NCBI GenBank assembly: GCA_036389485.1
Contig: DASVPR010000032.1
Span: 1-60,621, forward strand
DNA length: 60,621 bases
Direction of reading: 5' to 3'
Origin: CADCVT01 sp036389485
GTDB taxonomy: Bacteria; Actinomycetota; Thermoleophilia; Solirubrobacterales; Solirubrobacteraceae
A program made the translations under genes and the position numbers. Below, one piece after another: positions 1 to 9,718 of this stretch; position 1 is the first letter of the stretch, and each line of letters begins with the position of its first letter. The notes below the pieces were generated by a model, which saw only the letters and a list, made by a program, of their open reading frames with translations, was not told the origin of the DNA and ran no database searches.

Positions 1-279
<279 letters not shown>

Positions 280-293
280 GGACGCCTCGTCGC

Positions 294-322
294 GGGCGAG
301 GCGGTCGTCCACCGCCTCGCCC
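294..322. repeat. 12-bp perfect inverted repeat upstream of tuf
   Basis: GGGCGAGGCGGT at 294-305 is perfectly complementary to ACCGCCTCGCCC at 311-322, with a 5-nt loop. It lies between the stop of the protease-nuclease gene and the tuf start, both read on the minus strand. Neither side has a T-tract, so it is not a canonical intrinsic terminator. It could be a factor-dependent terminator, a translation-control hairpin close to the tuf start, or a contig-end artefact. Confidence 0.6.
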
Positions 323-422
323 GTTCGATTTGGTCAGCTTCCCTTGCCGCATCCTGCCCGCTCGGGCATCCGGCTGCAAGCTCGACTATGGCGTGGGGAA
401 TCAGACGCCGCGGCCCTGCCGC

Positions 423-2612
423 TCACCAGCGCGACACGTGCTCCGGCAGGTACATCGACGGCGCGAAGGAGGGATCCATGTACAGGTCCTTCATCGCGTC
501 ACGGTCCAGCGCCGTCGCGGGCGGTGCCTTCGCATCGGCCTCCTTCCAAGCGCTCGACCACAGCATTGCCAGCGTCCGGCAGCCGTCGGCGATGCACTCG
601 ATCGTCTGGGCGCCGACCTTTGCCCACAGCTCGTTCGAATGGCCGCGGACGTCGTCGCGCTCGGTCTCCACCCACGCATCGAGAAGCTCGATAGGAGACA
701 GCCGTCCGACGGTCCTGTGCATCAGCGCGACGACTGCCTTCGCAGCGTCGCGGTGCCCGGCGACCACCGGCAGCGGGGCGGCATCCGCGAGCACCGCGTC
801 GAGGCCAGCGATGACGTCGGCCCGGCGGCTCGTGACCATCGCGGTCTCGTAGTCGCTGTGAACACCCGCCTCGTCCTCGTTGCGGCCATCGTGGAAGTGC
901 GACGTGTGCAGCGGCTGACAGGCGTCGCCGACGTAGTGCGCCATCACGCCGGCGGCCGCAAGCGCCGCGTCGAGGTCATCGTCGCGCAATGACTCGACGA
1001 CGAGGCGGTACAGCTGGGCGACGCGGAAGGGGAGCAGGCCCATGTGTCGCGGCGCAGTCCCCTTCCGCTCGTAGAACTCAAGCCACTTCTGGGGCGTCAC
1101 GCTGTGGGCATCGCGCTCGAACATCGAAAGGAGCGTGATCGGATCGTCCGGCGCGAGCGGGTCGTCCATGTCGGCGAAGTGGTTCGGTCCCTCCCTCGGC
1201 CGCGGGAATCCCGGCGTCCTCTGCTTCCAGACCGTGTCCGGAACGTCGGCGAGCGGATAAAAGGGCACGCCCTTGCCGGTCTTGTACGCGCCACTGGCGA
1301 TGGCCGCGACATCAAAGGAGATGAGCTGGCGGTTGGCTTCGAAGAACTTGCGCAGCGGGGCCGGCTTGACGAGGTCGCAGGCGCGGGCGCCGATCGTGTA
1401 GTGGCCGACCTCGCCCCAGTACAGCTCGCGATCCTCGTGCCAGTCGTAGACGGGTTCGACGTCGAGCGCGCGGCAGGCCGTGCTGAGGAACGTGACCAGC
1501 GCGTACGGCGTTGCGCCCGTGCCGCGCTCGCTGCGGAATCTGTGACCGCCCCACTGCATCGCCAGTGGTGTGGCGGTCGGAGGCTCCGCCTCGTCGCGCA
1601 GCTCGTCATCGAGCACCCACAGCGTCCCCGAGTCGCCCGGACGCGTCAGCAGCGGCGGGTCACCCGCTCGCGGGCCGACGACGGCGTCCGCCACGTGCTC
1701 AACACCGCTGCGCGTTCGGAAGCGGTAGTAGAGAGCGGCGACCTCCGCCGACAGCGCCCCGGAGGCGCCGCCGAACGCCCGCACGGGATGCCCCACGAGC
1801 CCGAGCGACAGTGACTCGGGCCCAAGGTCGAGCATCTCCCCGAGGCGTCCGACGCCGAACACCTGAGTCGTCCACTCCTGCACGTCTTCGATCTCGATCA
1901 GTCCCGCGTCGATCGCGAGCTCCATGCGACGGCCTGCGAAGCCCGGATAAGCGTCGGCGAACGAAACCCGGTTGACCGACCTCCCCGCCGCACGACCGAC
2001 TCGGACCTCCGTGCCCTGGACCAGCGTGGAGACTTCTTGGCCCGGCGGCCCGGCCACATGGCGGTTGGTCAGCGCGTAGATCCCGACGCCGTCGCTGACG
2101 ATGCACGCGATCGAGCCGACTCGCTCTTGACCCTGCACATCGGAGAGACAGGCGTACCCCCCGCCCATCAGAGCAGTCGGGAAGCTCAGCAACGCCGGCC
2201 CCTCGGGACCGGATTGGGCCGACGCCGGCGGGGCGAGCACCACGCAGGTCGGCACCATCCGGCCGTCGGCGAGATAGAGCCGCCGGGGCACCATCGCGTC
2301 GGGGTCGGCCCGAATCTCCTTCGCATCCATCCACCGGTCGACGAAGCAGATCACGCAGGGCCACGACCACGACCGAACACTCGAATTCTCAAGCGTCCGC
2401 GGCGGCCGGGCGCCCGGCCGCAACTGCAGGCGCTCGGCGAGCGTTGTCTCGGCCGCCTCGCCCTCCTCGTCTCGGACGAGGTAACGCCCGACGGCCGTCG
2501 CGATGACGTTGCGCTGCCGAACGAGGTGCACGTGGTACTGGTCGCGTGCTTCGAGGAGGTCGACGAGCGACAGCGCGGCGAAGTCAGGCTCGTCGGACCG
2601 CGTCCCGGGCAT
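423..2612 (-). CDS. Trypsin-like serine protease fused to S1/P1 nuclease / zinc phospholipase C-like domain
   Basis: A 729-residue two-domain protein. After about 110 helical residues comes a chymotrypsin-fold segment: LTNRHVAG gives the catalytic His (about 185), ELAIDAGLIE a candidate Asp (about 235), and RPGDSGTLW the nucleophile Ser (about 328). From about residue 400 the sequence changes to an S1/P1 nuclease-like zinc enzyme: HFADMDDP (His about 478), AHYVGDACQPLHTSHFH (His 559, Asp 563, His 569) and GVHSDYE (His 585). This matches the H-x-x-x-D-x(5)-H metal pattern of that family. There is no signal peptide, so it is probably cytosolic, unlike most members of either family. It is next to an integrase and attachment-site remnant, which suggests accessory or defence function. 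Both domain calls come from motifs; the biological role is unknown. Confidence 0.7.
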   Translation of the reverse strand: MPGTRSDEPDFAALSLVDLLEARDQYHVHLVRQRNVIATAVGRYLVRDEEGEAAETTLAERLQLRPGARPPRTLENSSVRSWSWPCVICFVDRWMDAKEIRADPDAMVPRRLYLADGRMVPTCVVLAPPASAQSGPEGPALLSFPTALMGGGYACLSDVQGQERVGSIACIVSDGVGIYALTNRHVAGPPGQEVSTLVQGTEVRVGRAAGRSVNRVSFADAYPGFAGRRMELAIDAGLIEIEDVQEWTTQVFGVGRLGEMLDLGPESLSLGLVGHPVRAFGGASGALSAEVAALYYRFRTRSGVEHVADAVVGPRAGDPPLLTRPGDSGTLWVLDDELRDEAEPPTATPLAMQWGGHRFRSERGTGATPYALVTFLSTACRALDVEPVYDWHEDRELYWGEVGHYTIGARACDLVKPAPLRKFFEANRQLISFDVAAIASGAYKTGKGVPFYPLADVPDTVWKQRTPGFPRPREGPNHFADMDDPLAPDDPITLLSMFERDAHSVTPQKWLEFYERKGTAPRHMGLLPFRVAQLYRLVVESLRDDDLDAALAAAGVMAHYVGDACQPLHTSHFHDGRNEDEAGVHSDYETAMVTSRRADVIAGLDAVLADAAPLPVVAGHRDAAKAVVALMHRTVGRLSPIELLDAWVETERDDVRGHSNELWAKVGAQTIECIADGCRTLAMLWSSAWKEADAKAPPATALDRDAMKDLYMDPSFAPSMYLPEHVSRW

Positions 2613-2832
2613 GGTCTTCCCACTCTATGCCCAAACCGCCGATCGGTGTGACTGATTGGAGTGGAACCAAAGCTCTTCGGCTACTGGTAGGTCGTATTTC
2701 CTGGAACGTGTCCTGTCAGACGGAGAGAGCGCGTGCTTGGACACGATCACCCGCAGACGCTGGGAGCGCTCGACAATCGCAGGTATCTGGGTCCACGATT
2801 GCAACGTCGAGCCACCGGGCGAGGATGGGGTC

Positions 2833-3973
2833 ATGGCACAGGTATTCGAGCTCAAGCGCACGGGTCGCGACGGGCGGCCGTTGTGGGCGTTTCGCTACCG
2901 CACCGGCGGCCGTGGATCCAAGCGCGTCCAGCGCGGTGGTTTCGCGACGGAGGCCGATGCGCACGCGGCGCTGAGTCGTGCGCTCGAACGCGCGCGGCGC
3001 GAGCAGCGTCGGCCGATGCGGCAGGTGACACTCGCCGAGCTCGTCGACGAATACCTCGCCCAGCACGAGGTCGAGCCCGGCACCACCGACAAGCTCCGCT
3101 GGCTCCTGAGCAAGGCCGTCGGCACGTTCGGCGAGCAACGCGTCGACGAACTGCAGCCGACCGCGATCGCAGCGTGGCGGATACCATCCCTTCGGCCATC
3201 GCTTCGAAACGACTCAGGCCCTGCGCCAAGTCCTCGCCCGCGCCGTCGTTTGGGGCCTGGTCGACACGAACGCCGCCAAGCTCGGAGTCGAGAATCCCCA
3301 GCGCCGACCCCGAGAGATGCGACCCTTCGACACGTGGGCCGACATCGAGACGCTGGCCACCGCGCTCGGGCCACGCTACGGGCCGATGGTCATCTTCGCC
3401 GCCGCAACCGGCCTGCGACCGGGTGAATGGATCGCGCTCGAGCAGCGCGACATCGACCGCGAAGCCGGTGTCGCCTACGTTCGTCGGGCCTTCATCAACG
3501 GCCGCGTGAAGTGCCCCAAGACCGAAGGCAGCGTGCGCGCCGTTCCGCTTCAAGCGATCGCCTTGGTCGCGCTCGCCCGCCTACCGGCGACGCGCAGTCC
3601 GCTGCTCTTCCCCTCCCCCGCCGGCGCGCACCTCGACCTGCACAACTTCCGCAACCGAAACTGGAAACCCGCCCAGCATCGCGTCGGCATCGAGCCGCCG
3701 CGGCGCGTCTACGATCTGCGCCACACCTATGCGACGTTCGCCCTCCGCGCCGGACTGTCGACGTTTGACCTCTCGCGCTACATGGGCGCCAGCCTCACCA
3801 TGATCGACCGCCACTACGGCCACCTCGCTCACGACGGCCGCGAGCACGCCATCCGCCTGCTCGATAGCCCCGCCGCCGGGCGCGCAACGGGCACCGTGGA
3901 CACTGGTGGACGCCCGGTGGCCGCCGCAAGGACCGGCTCGCGCCTGCACCTCGGCGGCGAAACCCGCGGCTAG
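2833..3973 (+). pseudogene. Tyrosine recombinase / integrase, interrupted by one frameshift
   Basis: The N-terminal part (MAQVFELKRTG, with the AP2-like and core-binding SAM-like region) reads in one frame to about 3180. The rest (YHPFGHRFETTQALRQVL onward) reads in the next frame to the stop at 3973. Joined, the product is about 380 residues, normal for actinobacterial site-specific integrases. The catalytic domain carries the box I Arg in ATGLRPGEW, the box II segment YDLRHTYAT and the nucleophile Tyr in MIDRHYGHL. A single-base indel near 3181-3195 explains the break. The gene points at a tRNA-Thr 3' fragment only about 20 bp away, the classic int-att arrangement. Either a sequencing error in a working integrase or an inactivated one. 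Confidence 0.85.
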
Positions 3974-3990
3974 CAGGACCTTTTCGGTCA

Positions 3991-4031
3991 AGCCCTCTGC
4001 CGGACTCGAACCGGCGACCCCTTCCTTACCA
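3991..4031 (-). other. Attachment-site remnant: 3' part of tRNA-Thr(GGT)
   Basis: Read on the minus strand this holds the anticodon GGT (4028-4030), the 3' half of the anticodon stem, a variable loop, a perfect 5-bp T-stem with loop TTCGAGT (3999-4015), and an acceptor 3' strand ending in T73 at 3991. The 5' half of a tRNA is absent: an unrelated inverted repeat begins at the anticodon. Such 3' fragments are produced by tyrosine integrases that use tRNA genes as attB. The integrase gene lies on the tRNA's 3' side, where the attL of an element would normally carry an intact tRNA, so the junction looks like attP or a tandem-element boundary. Confidence 0.75.
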
Positions 4032-4070
4032 TTCATCGGAGTCCCCGGTGTCCGGGAAGTCCGATGAATG
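4030..4070. repeat. Nested inverted repeat adjoining the tRNA-Thr fragment
   Basis: An 11-bp outer stem, CATTCATCGGA (4030-4040) with TCCGATGAATG (4060-4070), encloses an inner CCCGG-tgt-CCGGG stem. The repeat starts exactly where tRNA similarity ends. Candidates are an integrase or excisionase arm site, a transcription terminator isolating the island, or part of the element's attP. No T-run follows. Confidence 0.6.
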
Positions 4071-4210
4071 CTTGACATCGCGGACTTGACGGTACCTCGC
4101 GGACCGGATGACCGGACCCAGAACGGACCCAGTAGCCGCGTCCTCCGTAAGGTCGCGCACGCATGAACGAGTCGGTCTCCGCGGATTCTGAAGCGGTCCC
4201 GCGAGGACAG

Positions 4211-7200
4211 CTACGTCGCGGCTCGCGCCGGCACGCTGCCGAGAACCTCAAGGAGCTCTGGCCACGGCGTCGACCCCGCGCGCCGCTGGCGGTCGTACAG
4301 CAGGTCCGCGATCAGATTGCGCACGCGGACGTGAACCGCTTCGTCTTCGAGGAGTTCACGCAGCGTGTCCTGTGAATCCTCCGGGTGAAGCAACGCCGCA
4401 CCGCTTACGATCGCCGTGGCCATTCGGAGCGGAGCGCCCGGCGCAGCCCGAAGAAGCCGCTCGCGATCCCCGCGTTCCGCTGCAAGATTGACGTGCCACA
4501 CCGCGGTCTGCACGCGGCCTGCGACGTCGCGGTCGAGGCTGTTCGATCCCTCCGCGGAGCTGATTAGGCCGACCAGGTCGATCAGCAAGCTGGTCGCGGC
4601 ACCTACGTCGGATGTCGCGAGGTCACTGACGACGTGGCCCACCTGCGCGATCCGCAGATTCGTGCGCGGCTCGGTTGCGGCGACGCGAAGGGCGGCGTCA
4701 GTCCCGAGGATCCGCCAGAAGCGCCGACCCAGATCAGAGGCTGCATCGAGAGCAGCTTCGCGCACGCTCTCGTCGTCCGCCGCCGCGTACCGCAGCGCCT
4801 CGTCGAATGCACGGTGGATGACTTCGGAGTCTTCGATCCTGCTGCGGCCCAGCAGCTGAAGAAGCGCTTGAAGAGCCGGGGGCCGCGAGGTCTCTTCTAG
4901 CTGCGCGAGGACCCAGGAGCCCTCCGTCGTCGGATCGACGCCGGCAATGGCAAGCGCGGCGCTAAGACGCAGCCCGTGGAGCTGTCGACCACGGTTCTGC
5001 TCGTCGCGGAGCCTGATCGCGACCTGGGCGACCGCCCCGAGGGGCGCGAGCATCTCCACAGGCCACCGCTGATGCAGTCCTACGATCCTCTCCGCCAGAA
5101 GTCCGTACGCCTCCGTCGCCAGGCACAACTTCACAAAGGTCGTCGCACCCCGGACGTCGTACCGGCTGAGCTCATCGAGCTTCGTGCGCGCGGCAGCCGC
5201 CGCCTGCTGATTCGCCTCAGGATTGGCAAGCAGGGTGGCGAGGGCCTCACCCGCGCCGCGGTGGCCCCCAATGGCTGCAGGCGCGCAGAAGTGCACAAAG
5301 ATCATTTCGCGGTCGAGCCACAGACGGGGGTCATCGAGACCCGCCGCGCCCTCGAGAAGTCGCGCGAGTGCATCTGGTGTCAGCTTCGCGGCCCGGAGGG
5401 CGATGCGCAGCTGCGCCGGGACGCTGTTGCGCGCGTCCGCCCGTGGCACGCCCGCCGGTGGGGCGTCGGCAACGCGTCGCCGCACGAGGTCGGCCATCCA
5501 CGCGCCGACCGCCGTATCCGGCTGCGCGAGAAGTCGCGCGAACACAACATCCGCCCACTCATGCTTCCGCTCAAGCGGCTCGCGCTCGAACGCCTCGAGC
5601 ACGCGGGGAAGGTCGTCTTCGTGTGCGTCCGCGAGCCAAAGTCGGAAGCCCTCAAGACGACCCTGAAACTCGGTCGCGTCAGTCGTGCTGAGAATTTCGT
5701 CCAAGACCCCATCCAGAGACACGTCACCCGCGCGCCACTGGGCGCGCCACGCCCCACCCCAGCTTCGCGCGAGTTCGACGAGTCGCGTTCCCGCCAACGT
5801 TTGCTCATCAAGCATCAGACCGCGCAGCCAGTCGGCAGGATCATCCAGCGCGAGCGCTTCCGCGTACTCCGCGATCAACTCGGCGATGCCCATCTGCAGG
5901 CGCCGACTCCGCCGGGCCCCTGCCGCCGTCCGCCAGAGGACGTCCAGGAAGTCGAGCGCCCAGTCGGGCCGTGCCCCGCCGGCTCGCGCCACATCAAGCG
6001 CCGCGCGCGCGATCGTCCGCCCCTCGCTCACGGACCCCTCCGGATGTTCGGTCACGGTCGCGACAACGTCCTCCTGCTCGAGGAAGCCTTTGACGGCGCG
6101 CGCGGCGCGGTACGCGAAGCGCCCGATCGCGTCAAGCACGCGCTTACGGTCCGTCCAGGACCCGGCCTCCCACACCTTGCCGAGGAGCTCGATTATCTGC
6201 TCGTCGCGTGACGGAGTAACGCCTGCCGCATGCAGCGCGATGACTGACGCCGCCGCCGGCGACACGCTGGCGAGCTCGAGTGCCGTGGCGTGTGTCGCCG
6301 GCTCAATGTCTCGTCGGAAGCAGTAGACGATGAGCCCGGAGCGCTCATCCACCGTACGTCCGCTCCGCAGTAGGCGGAGCAGGCATGCGTTGGCCTCCAT
6401 TCGCGTCGGCAACGGAGCATCCCGTTCGGCGACGAGAAGGGCTTGCTGGAGCATCGGTGCACGGAACAGATCTTCGCCGTGTGCGCCCACGCGAGCCTCG
6501 ACCGCGCGAATTGCCTCGGCGCCCCCAGCCGCCAGCGCGCGGCCTGCGGCGTACTCGAGGTAGGTCTGATGGAAGAACCGGACAACGCGGTCTCCTAGGT
6601 CGCCGCCGCCGGAGCGGACGAGGATGCCGCGGTCCACGAGCTGATCGAGCTCCGCCACGTCGCCCGACAGGGCGACGACGTCGGCGCGCAACGACTCCTC
6701 TGGCACATCGGGCAACCCGGCTGCAGCAAGAGCAGCGGCGGCCGCCCTCGCAGTGGTGCTCAAATCGCCGCCAGTGACCTCGCCGCCGGCGCGTGCGTCC
6801 CGCTCGACGCGTTCGCGCCAGTACGCCGTGTAGACCCCGGCGATGTTCATCTCCGGGGAGATGTCGCCCCGAGCAACCTCGAGCAGCATGCGCAACGCGA
6901 GCGGGTTGTCGAGGACCTCTCGGATTGGGAGGCCGTTCGCGGCGGCGGCGACAACGTCATCGGCCGCCGATGTCGCTGACGCGTATCGGTCGGGCAGGGG
7001 GAACTGCTCCATGTGACGTACGACGATTCGGTGCAATTCGTCTGCGGGGTAGGGGAACAGCTCCACGGTGGTGGCCGCGACAGCACGAAGCTGCCCTGCC
7101 TCCTGCGGGCGTGTCGCGAGGACGAGCGGGCAATAGGTGAGCAACTCGGTCACGAGGTCCTCCACGCCGTCGCGTCCGACGGTGTCGACCAATGAGTCGA

Positions 7201-8065
7201 CCGTGTCGAGCATGAGGACGGGAGGAGTGCCGCTGGCGGCGATCGCCTGCACACCGATCGCGAGGTCGGCCGGTGCGAGGATCGGCGGCAGGGCTCCTCT
7301 GCCGGCCAGCAGGGTTGCTTTGATCAACAGCGGTTCGACTTCGCGCGTGTTCGCGAGCAGCGCCTGGAGTCGCCAGAGCAGACTCGACTTCCCAAGGCCG
7401 GCGTCCGCCTTGACGACGATCGCGCCGGTGCTCGCCCGCTCGGCGAGCGCCTCGAGTACGGAGGCCTCGGGGCCGCGCTCGACGTACAGCCCGCGAGAGA
7501 GACGGATGGTGCCCGCGGCCGTGAGCGCGACCGCATCAATCTCGTCGACTGCTGCGGCAGTCATACGCCGCAGCCGACGCGCCTGCTTGTCTCCCGCCTC
7601 CCCGAGAACACGCGCGAGCTGCGCGTCTCGCTCGGCGACGAACGGGGCGCGGTCGATCATCTGCGCCGTGGAGAGGACCTCTGGGAGCACAGTCTCGATC
7701 TCCGCGACCACCACCTTCGCGAACTCGACCGCGCTTAGATCGCCCGCCGGACCGACGTACCGGGCGAACATGGCGACGAGCTCGTCGTCGCCGCCGATGT
7801 ATGGACGGACCAGTCGCGACGAAAGCTCCCGCCGCAAGTTGCTGTCCGCCAATAGGTGGTCGTAGGCCGCACGAGAAAATTCCGGCACGACTTGAGCTTC
7901 CTCAAGCCGCCGCGCGACGCTATTGAAGATGCGCTCTATGTCGGTCTCCTGAAGGACGCGGTTCTTGAGCGTCCGGAAGCCGGCGACGATGGCGTGCGCC
8001 GCAACTTCCGCCAGAACGTCAGCGCCGAAGGCGACTGTCGCGTCAGGCTCAGGAGCGTCCGCCAT
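4211..8065 (-). CDS. STAND/NACHT-type ATPase with alpha-helical repeat C-terminus (candidate antiviral sensor)
   Basis: A 1284-residue protein. Residues 1-210 are predominantly helical with no catalytic motif that I recognise. A P-loop ATPase follows: Walker A ADAGLGKSS (about 220-228), Walker B PVLMLDTVD (about 280-288), then TRPQEAGQL resembling sensor 1 and a winged-helix-like region (LDNPLALRMLLEVARG). The remaining roughly 800 residues are short Leu/Ala-rich helical units of the HEAT or TPR kind, as in ligand-sensing STAND proteins. The layout matches signal-transduction ATPases that act as phage sensors (Avs-like) but with an unassigned N-terminal effector. It stands alone, is transcribed toward the att remnant, and the upstream gene is divergent. 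ATPase class is confident; the defence role is inference from architecture and location. Confidence 0.7.
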   Translation of the reverse strand: MADAPEPDATVAFGADVLAEVAAHAIVAGFRTLKNRVLQETDIERIFNSVARRLEEAQVVPEFSRAAYDHLLADSNLRRELSSRLVRPYIGGDDELVAMFARYVGPAGDLSAVEFAKVVVAEIETVLPEVLSTAQMIDRAPFVAERDAQLARVLGEAGDKQARRLRRMTAAAVDEIDAVALTAAGTIRLSRGLYVERGPEASVLEALAERASTGAIVVKADAGLGKSSLLWRLQALLANTREVEPLLIKATLLAGRGALPPILAPADLAIGVQAIAASGTPPVLMLDTVDSLVDTVGRDGVEDLVTELLTYCPLVLATRPQEAGQLRAVAATTVELFPYPADELHRIVVRHMEQFPLPDRYASATSAADDVVAAAANGLPIREVLDNPLALRMLLEVARGDISPEMNIAGVYTAYWRERVERDARAGGEVTGGDLSTTARAAAAALAAAGLPDVPEESLRADVVALSGDVAELDQLVDRGILVRSGGGDLGDRVVRFFHQTYLEYAAGRALAAGGAEAIRAVEARVGAHGEDLFRAPMLQQALLVAERDAPLPTRMEANACLLRLLRSGRTVDERSGLIVYCFRRDIEPATHATALELASVSPAAASVIALHAAGVTPSRDEQIIELLGKVWEAGSWTDRKRVLDAIGRFAYRAARAVKGFLEQEDVVATVTEHPEGSVSEGRTIARAALDVARAGGARPDWALDFLDVLWRTAAGARRSRRLQMGIAELIAEYAEALALDDPADWLRGLMLDEQTLAGTRLVELARSWGGAWRAQWRAGDVSLDGVLDEILSTTDATEFQGRLEGFRLWLADAHEDDLPRVLEAFEREPLERKHEWADVVFARLLAQPDTAVGAWMADLVRRRVADAPPAGVPRADARNSVPAQLRIALRAAKLTPDALARLLEGAAGLDDPRLWLDREMIFVHFCAPAAIGGHRGAGEALATLLANPEANQQAAAAARTKLDELSRYDVRGATTFVKLCLATEAYGLLAERIVGLHQRWPVEMLAPLGAVAQVAIRLRDEQNRGRQLHGLRLSAALAIAGVDPTTEGSWVLAQLEETSRPPALQALLQLLGRSRIEDSEVIHRAFDEALRYAAADDESVREAALDAASDLGRRFWRILGTDAALRVAATEPRTNLRIAQVGHVVSDLATSDVGAATSLLIDLVGLISSAEGSNSLDRDVAGRVQTAVWHVNLAAERGDRERLLRAAPGAPLRMATAIVSGAALLHPEDSQDTLRELLEDEAVHVRVRNLIADLLYDRQRRAGSTPWPELLEVLGSVPARAAT

Positions 8066-8236
8066 GCGAGCATGCTAGGCACCGCCGTGTGTCAGCCGCG
8101 GTGATGTGACCGTGTCCGCCACACCCGTCGCAACGAAGGCGCTTGCGCTCGCCGCCACTCGCCTTTGGAACTATCGATCAAAAAATATCGAGTAGAGGGT
8201 TGCGTCTCGGCGGCGCGATCCACTAGCTTCCGGCAG

Positions 8237-9718
8237 ATGCCGGTGTGGGCACGGAAGCCATTCCTCGTATGCGCGCTGCTTCTAGCTCTAGTGGGCGAAG
8301 CCGAAGGCGCGCAGATCGAGATGTCTGGTCACGGCAAGCACGTGACCGCCGTTGCTACGGGACTCACACCGGGCACGCAGGTGTCGTTGGCGTTGCTGCC
8401 GAGCACGAAGCGTGGGGACGCTGGCATCGTAGTTAGGCGGTCCAGGATCGTTCCCAGCACCGGACGGCTCCGGATGCGGTTCCGCTGGCCTCGCACCTAC
8501 TTCCGCTGCCCGGCGAGCTTGCGCGGAGGCTGCGAGCGGCGTGCCTGGACGAGCGGTCGCGTCCGTGCTGTCCTCGGCGGTCCCGATCAAGAACCCACAA
8601 ACGGCGTGGCCGCGGCCACGACGATGCGTATACAGGTAGGGCGCTCGGCGACCGCCTCTGCCGCGAATCCGATGCCACCCAGAGCGACCGCCGCGGCCGC
8701 GCCGTCCGGGTTCCGCGACTGTGGCGGGCGGTGGGTCTCGGCGGTGCGAGTCGAAGGCGAGGGCTACGGAGCCCGGGTCCGCATGGTTCCGACGTTCGCC
8801 GCCAACAGCATCGCCGCCATCCCACCACTGTGGGATGAAGTCTGGAAGGAGCTGACTGGCAAGTGCGGCGCGGTCGTCTCCGGCATCGACGGATCTGCAT
8901 CGGAGAGCCTCAAGCAGCAGCTCGACTGCCACATCGTCGGGGCAGGCTTCCCGGGGATCGGCCCTACGTGGGACTTCGAGGCTTGGAAGGAGAACCGGTC
9001 CCTCGTTGATTTCATTCGCTCGCGAGCTTGTACATCGCCGCTCAGCTCGACGGCGGCTACCGCCTATGACGGCTGGCTGGTGCACTGGAGCGACGATCCG
9101 GCACGGCCGAGGACGTCCTGGCTGGTCGTAAATGACGGTGGTCGACTCGGGCGCAACTGGATCCCTACGGGAGCGATCTTCAACTGCTTGCGCGACCGGG
9201 GCCATCGCGGTCCCATCGAACTCCACGGTGACTACCTCAGCGAGGCCTTGCCGGACCAGAGAGGCGTGCACGCCGAGTGCTCGGCGCCCAGCCCGCCGTC
9301 TTCCACGCCGTCGCCGTCCCCGTCTCAAGCCCAGCCGGCGCCCCAGCCGCAGCCTTCGCCGACGACGCCACCGGCCGGTTGTCATGGCGCCGGCGGGACG
9401 TCGAGCGGAGGGCCTGGCAATGCTGGTTTCCACATCCAGGACATCTTCTACGGCGGCACCTGGGCACGTACCGATCCATGCGACGGAACCTGGCACCCGA
9501 AGTCGAATCCGCCCGCGAACGGCGCTTATTGGTACCCCAACGGGCTCGGGGTCGGGGTGGACTGCGCGCGCACCGGAGCGGCTTACACGGTCCGCTGGGC
9601 AGACGGGCACACCGAGACGTGGAACACGTGGTTCCACGTCACCGACGGCAAGTGGTTCCCGAGCGCGGCCGCCCAGGAGACGACGAACAACTCGTTCTAC
9701 GGCCTGCCGGCGTGCTGA
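8237..9718 (+). CDS. Secreted protein with Pro-rich linker and Cys-containing C-terminal domain
   Basis: I choose the ATG at 8237 because it starts a clear signal peptide (MPVWARKPFLVCALLLALVG, cleavage near AEGAQ); an upstream in-frame ATG at 8165 would bury it. The 493-residue product has an N-terminal beta-rich part, a middle domain with paired Cys residues (a possible glycoside-hydrolase-like or amidase-like fold, not proven), a Pro/Ser/Gln linker near residues 345-380, and a C-terminal domain rich in Trp, Gly and Cys (FYGGTWARTDPCDGTW). That last part resembles small secreted actinobacterial domains such as DUF2599, but I cannot confirm it. Transcribed divergently from the STAND gene; probably exported to the cell surface. 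Confidence 0.6.
   Translation: MPVWARKPFLVCALLLALVGEAEGAQIEMSGHGKHVTAVATGLTPGTQVSLALLPSTKRGDAGIVVRRSRIVPSTGRLRMRFRWPRTYFRCPASLRGGCERRAWTSGRVRAVLGGPDQEPTNGVAAATTMRIQVGRSATASAANPMPPRATAAAAPSGFRDCGGRWVSAVRVEGEGYGARVRMVPTFAANSIAAIPPLWDEVWKELTGKCGAVVSGIDGSASESLKQQLDCHIVGAGFPGIGPTWDFEAWKENRSLVDFIRSRACTSPLSSTAATAYDGWLVHWSDDPARPRTSWLVVNDGGRLGRNWIPTGAIFNCLRDRGHRGPIELHGDYLSEALPDQRGVHAECSAPSPPSSTPSPSPSQAQPAPQPQPSPTTPPAGCHGAGGTSSGGPGNAGFHIQDIFYGGTWARTDPCDGTWHPKSNPPANGAYWYPNGLGVGVDCARTGAAYTVRWADGHTETWNTWFHVTDGKWFPSAAAQETTNNSFYGLPAC

Noticed and set aside
294..322. Intrinsic terminator
   Set aside because: Stem is strong but there is no T-tract on either strand; listed only as an inverted repeat.
2833..3973. 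Programmed frameshift in the integrase gene
   Set aside because: No slippery heptamer or downstream structure is evident at 3181-3195; sequencing error or mutation is simpler.
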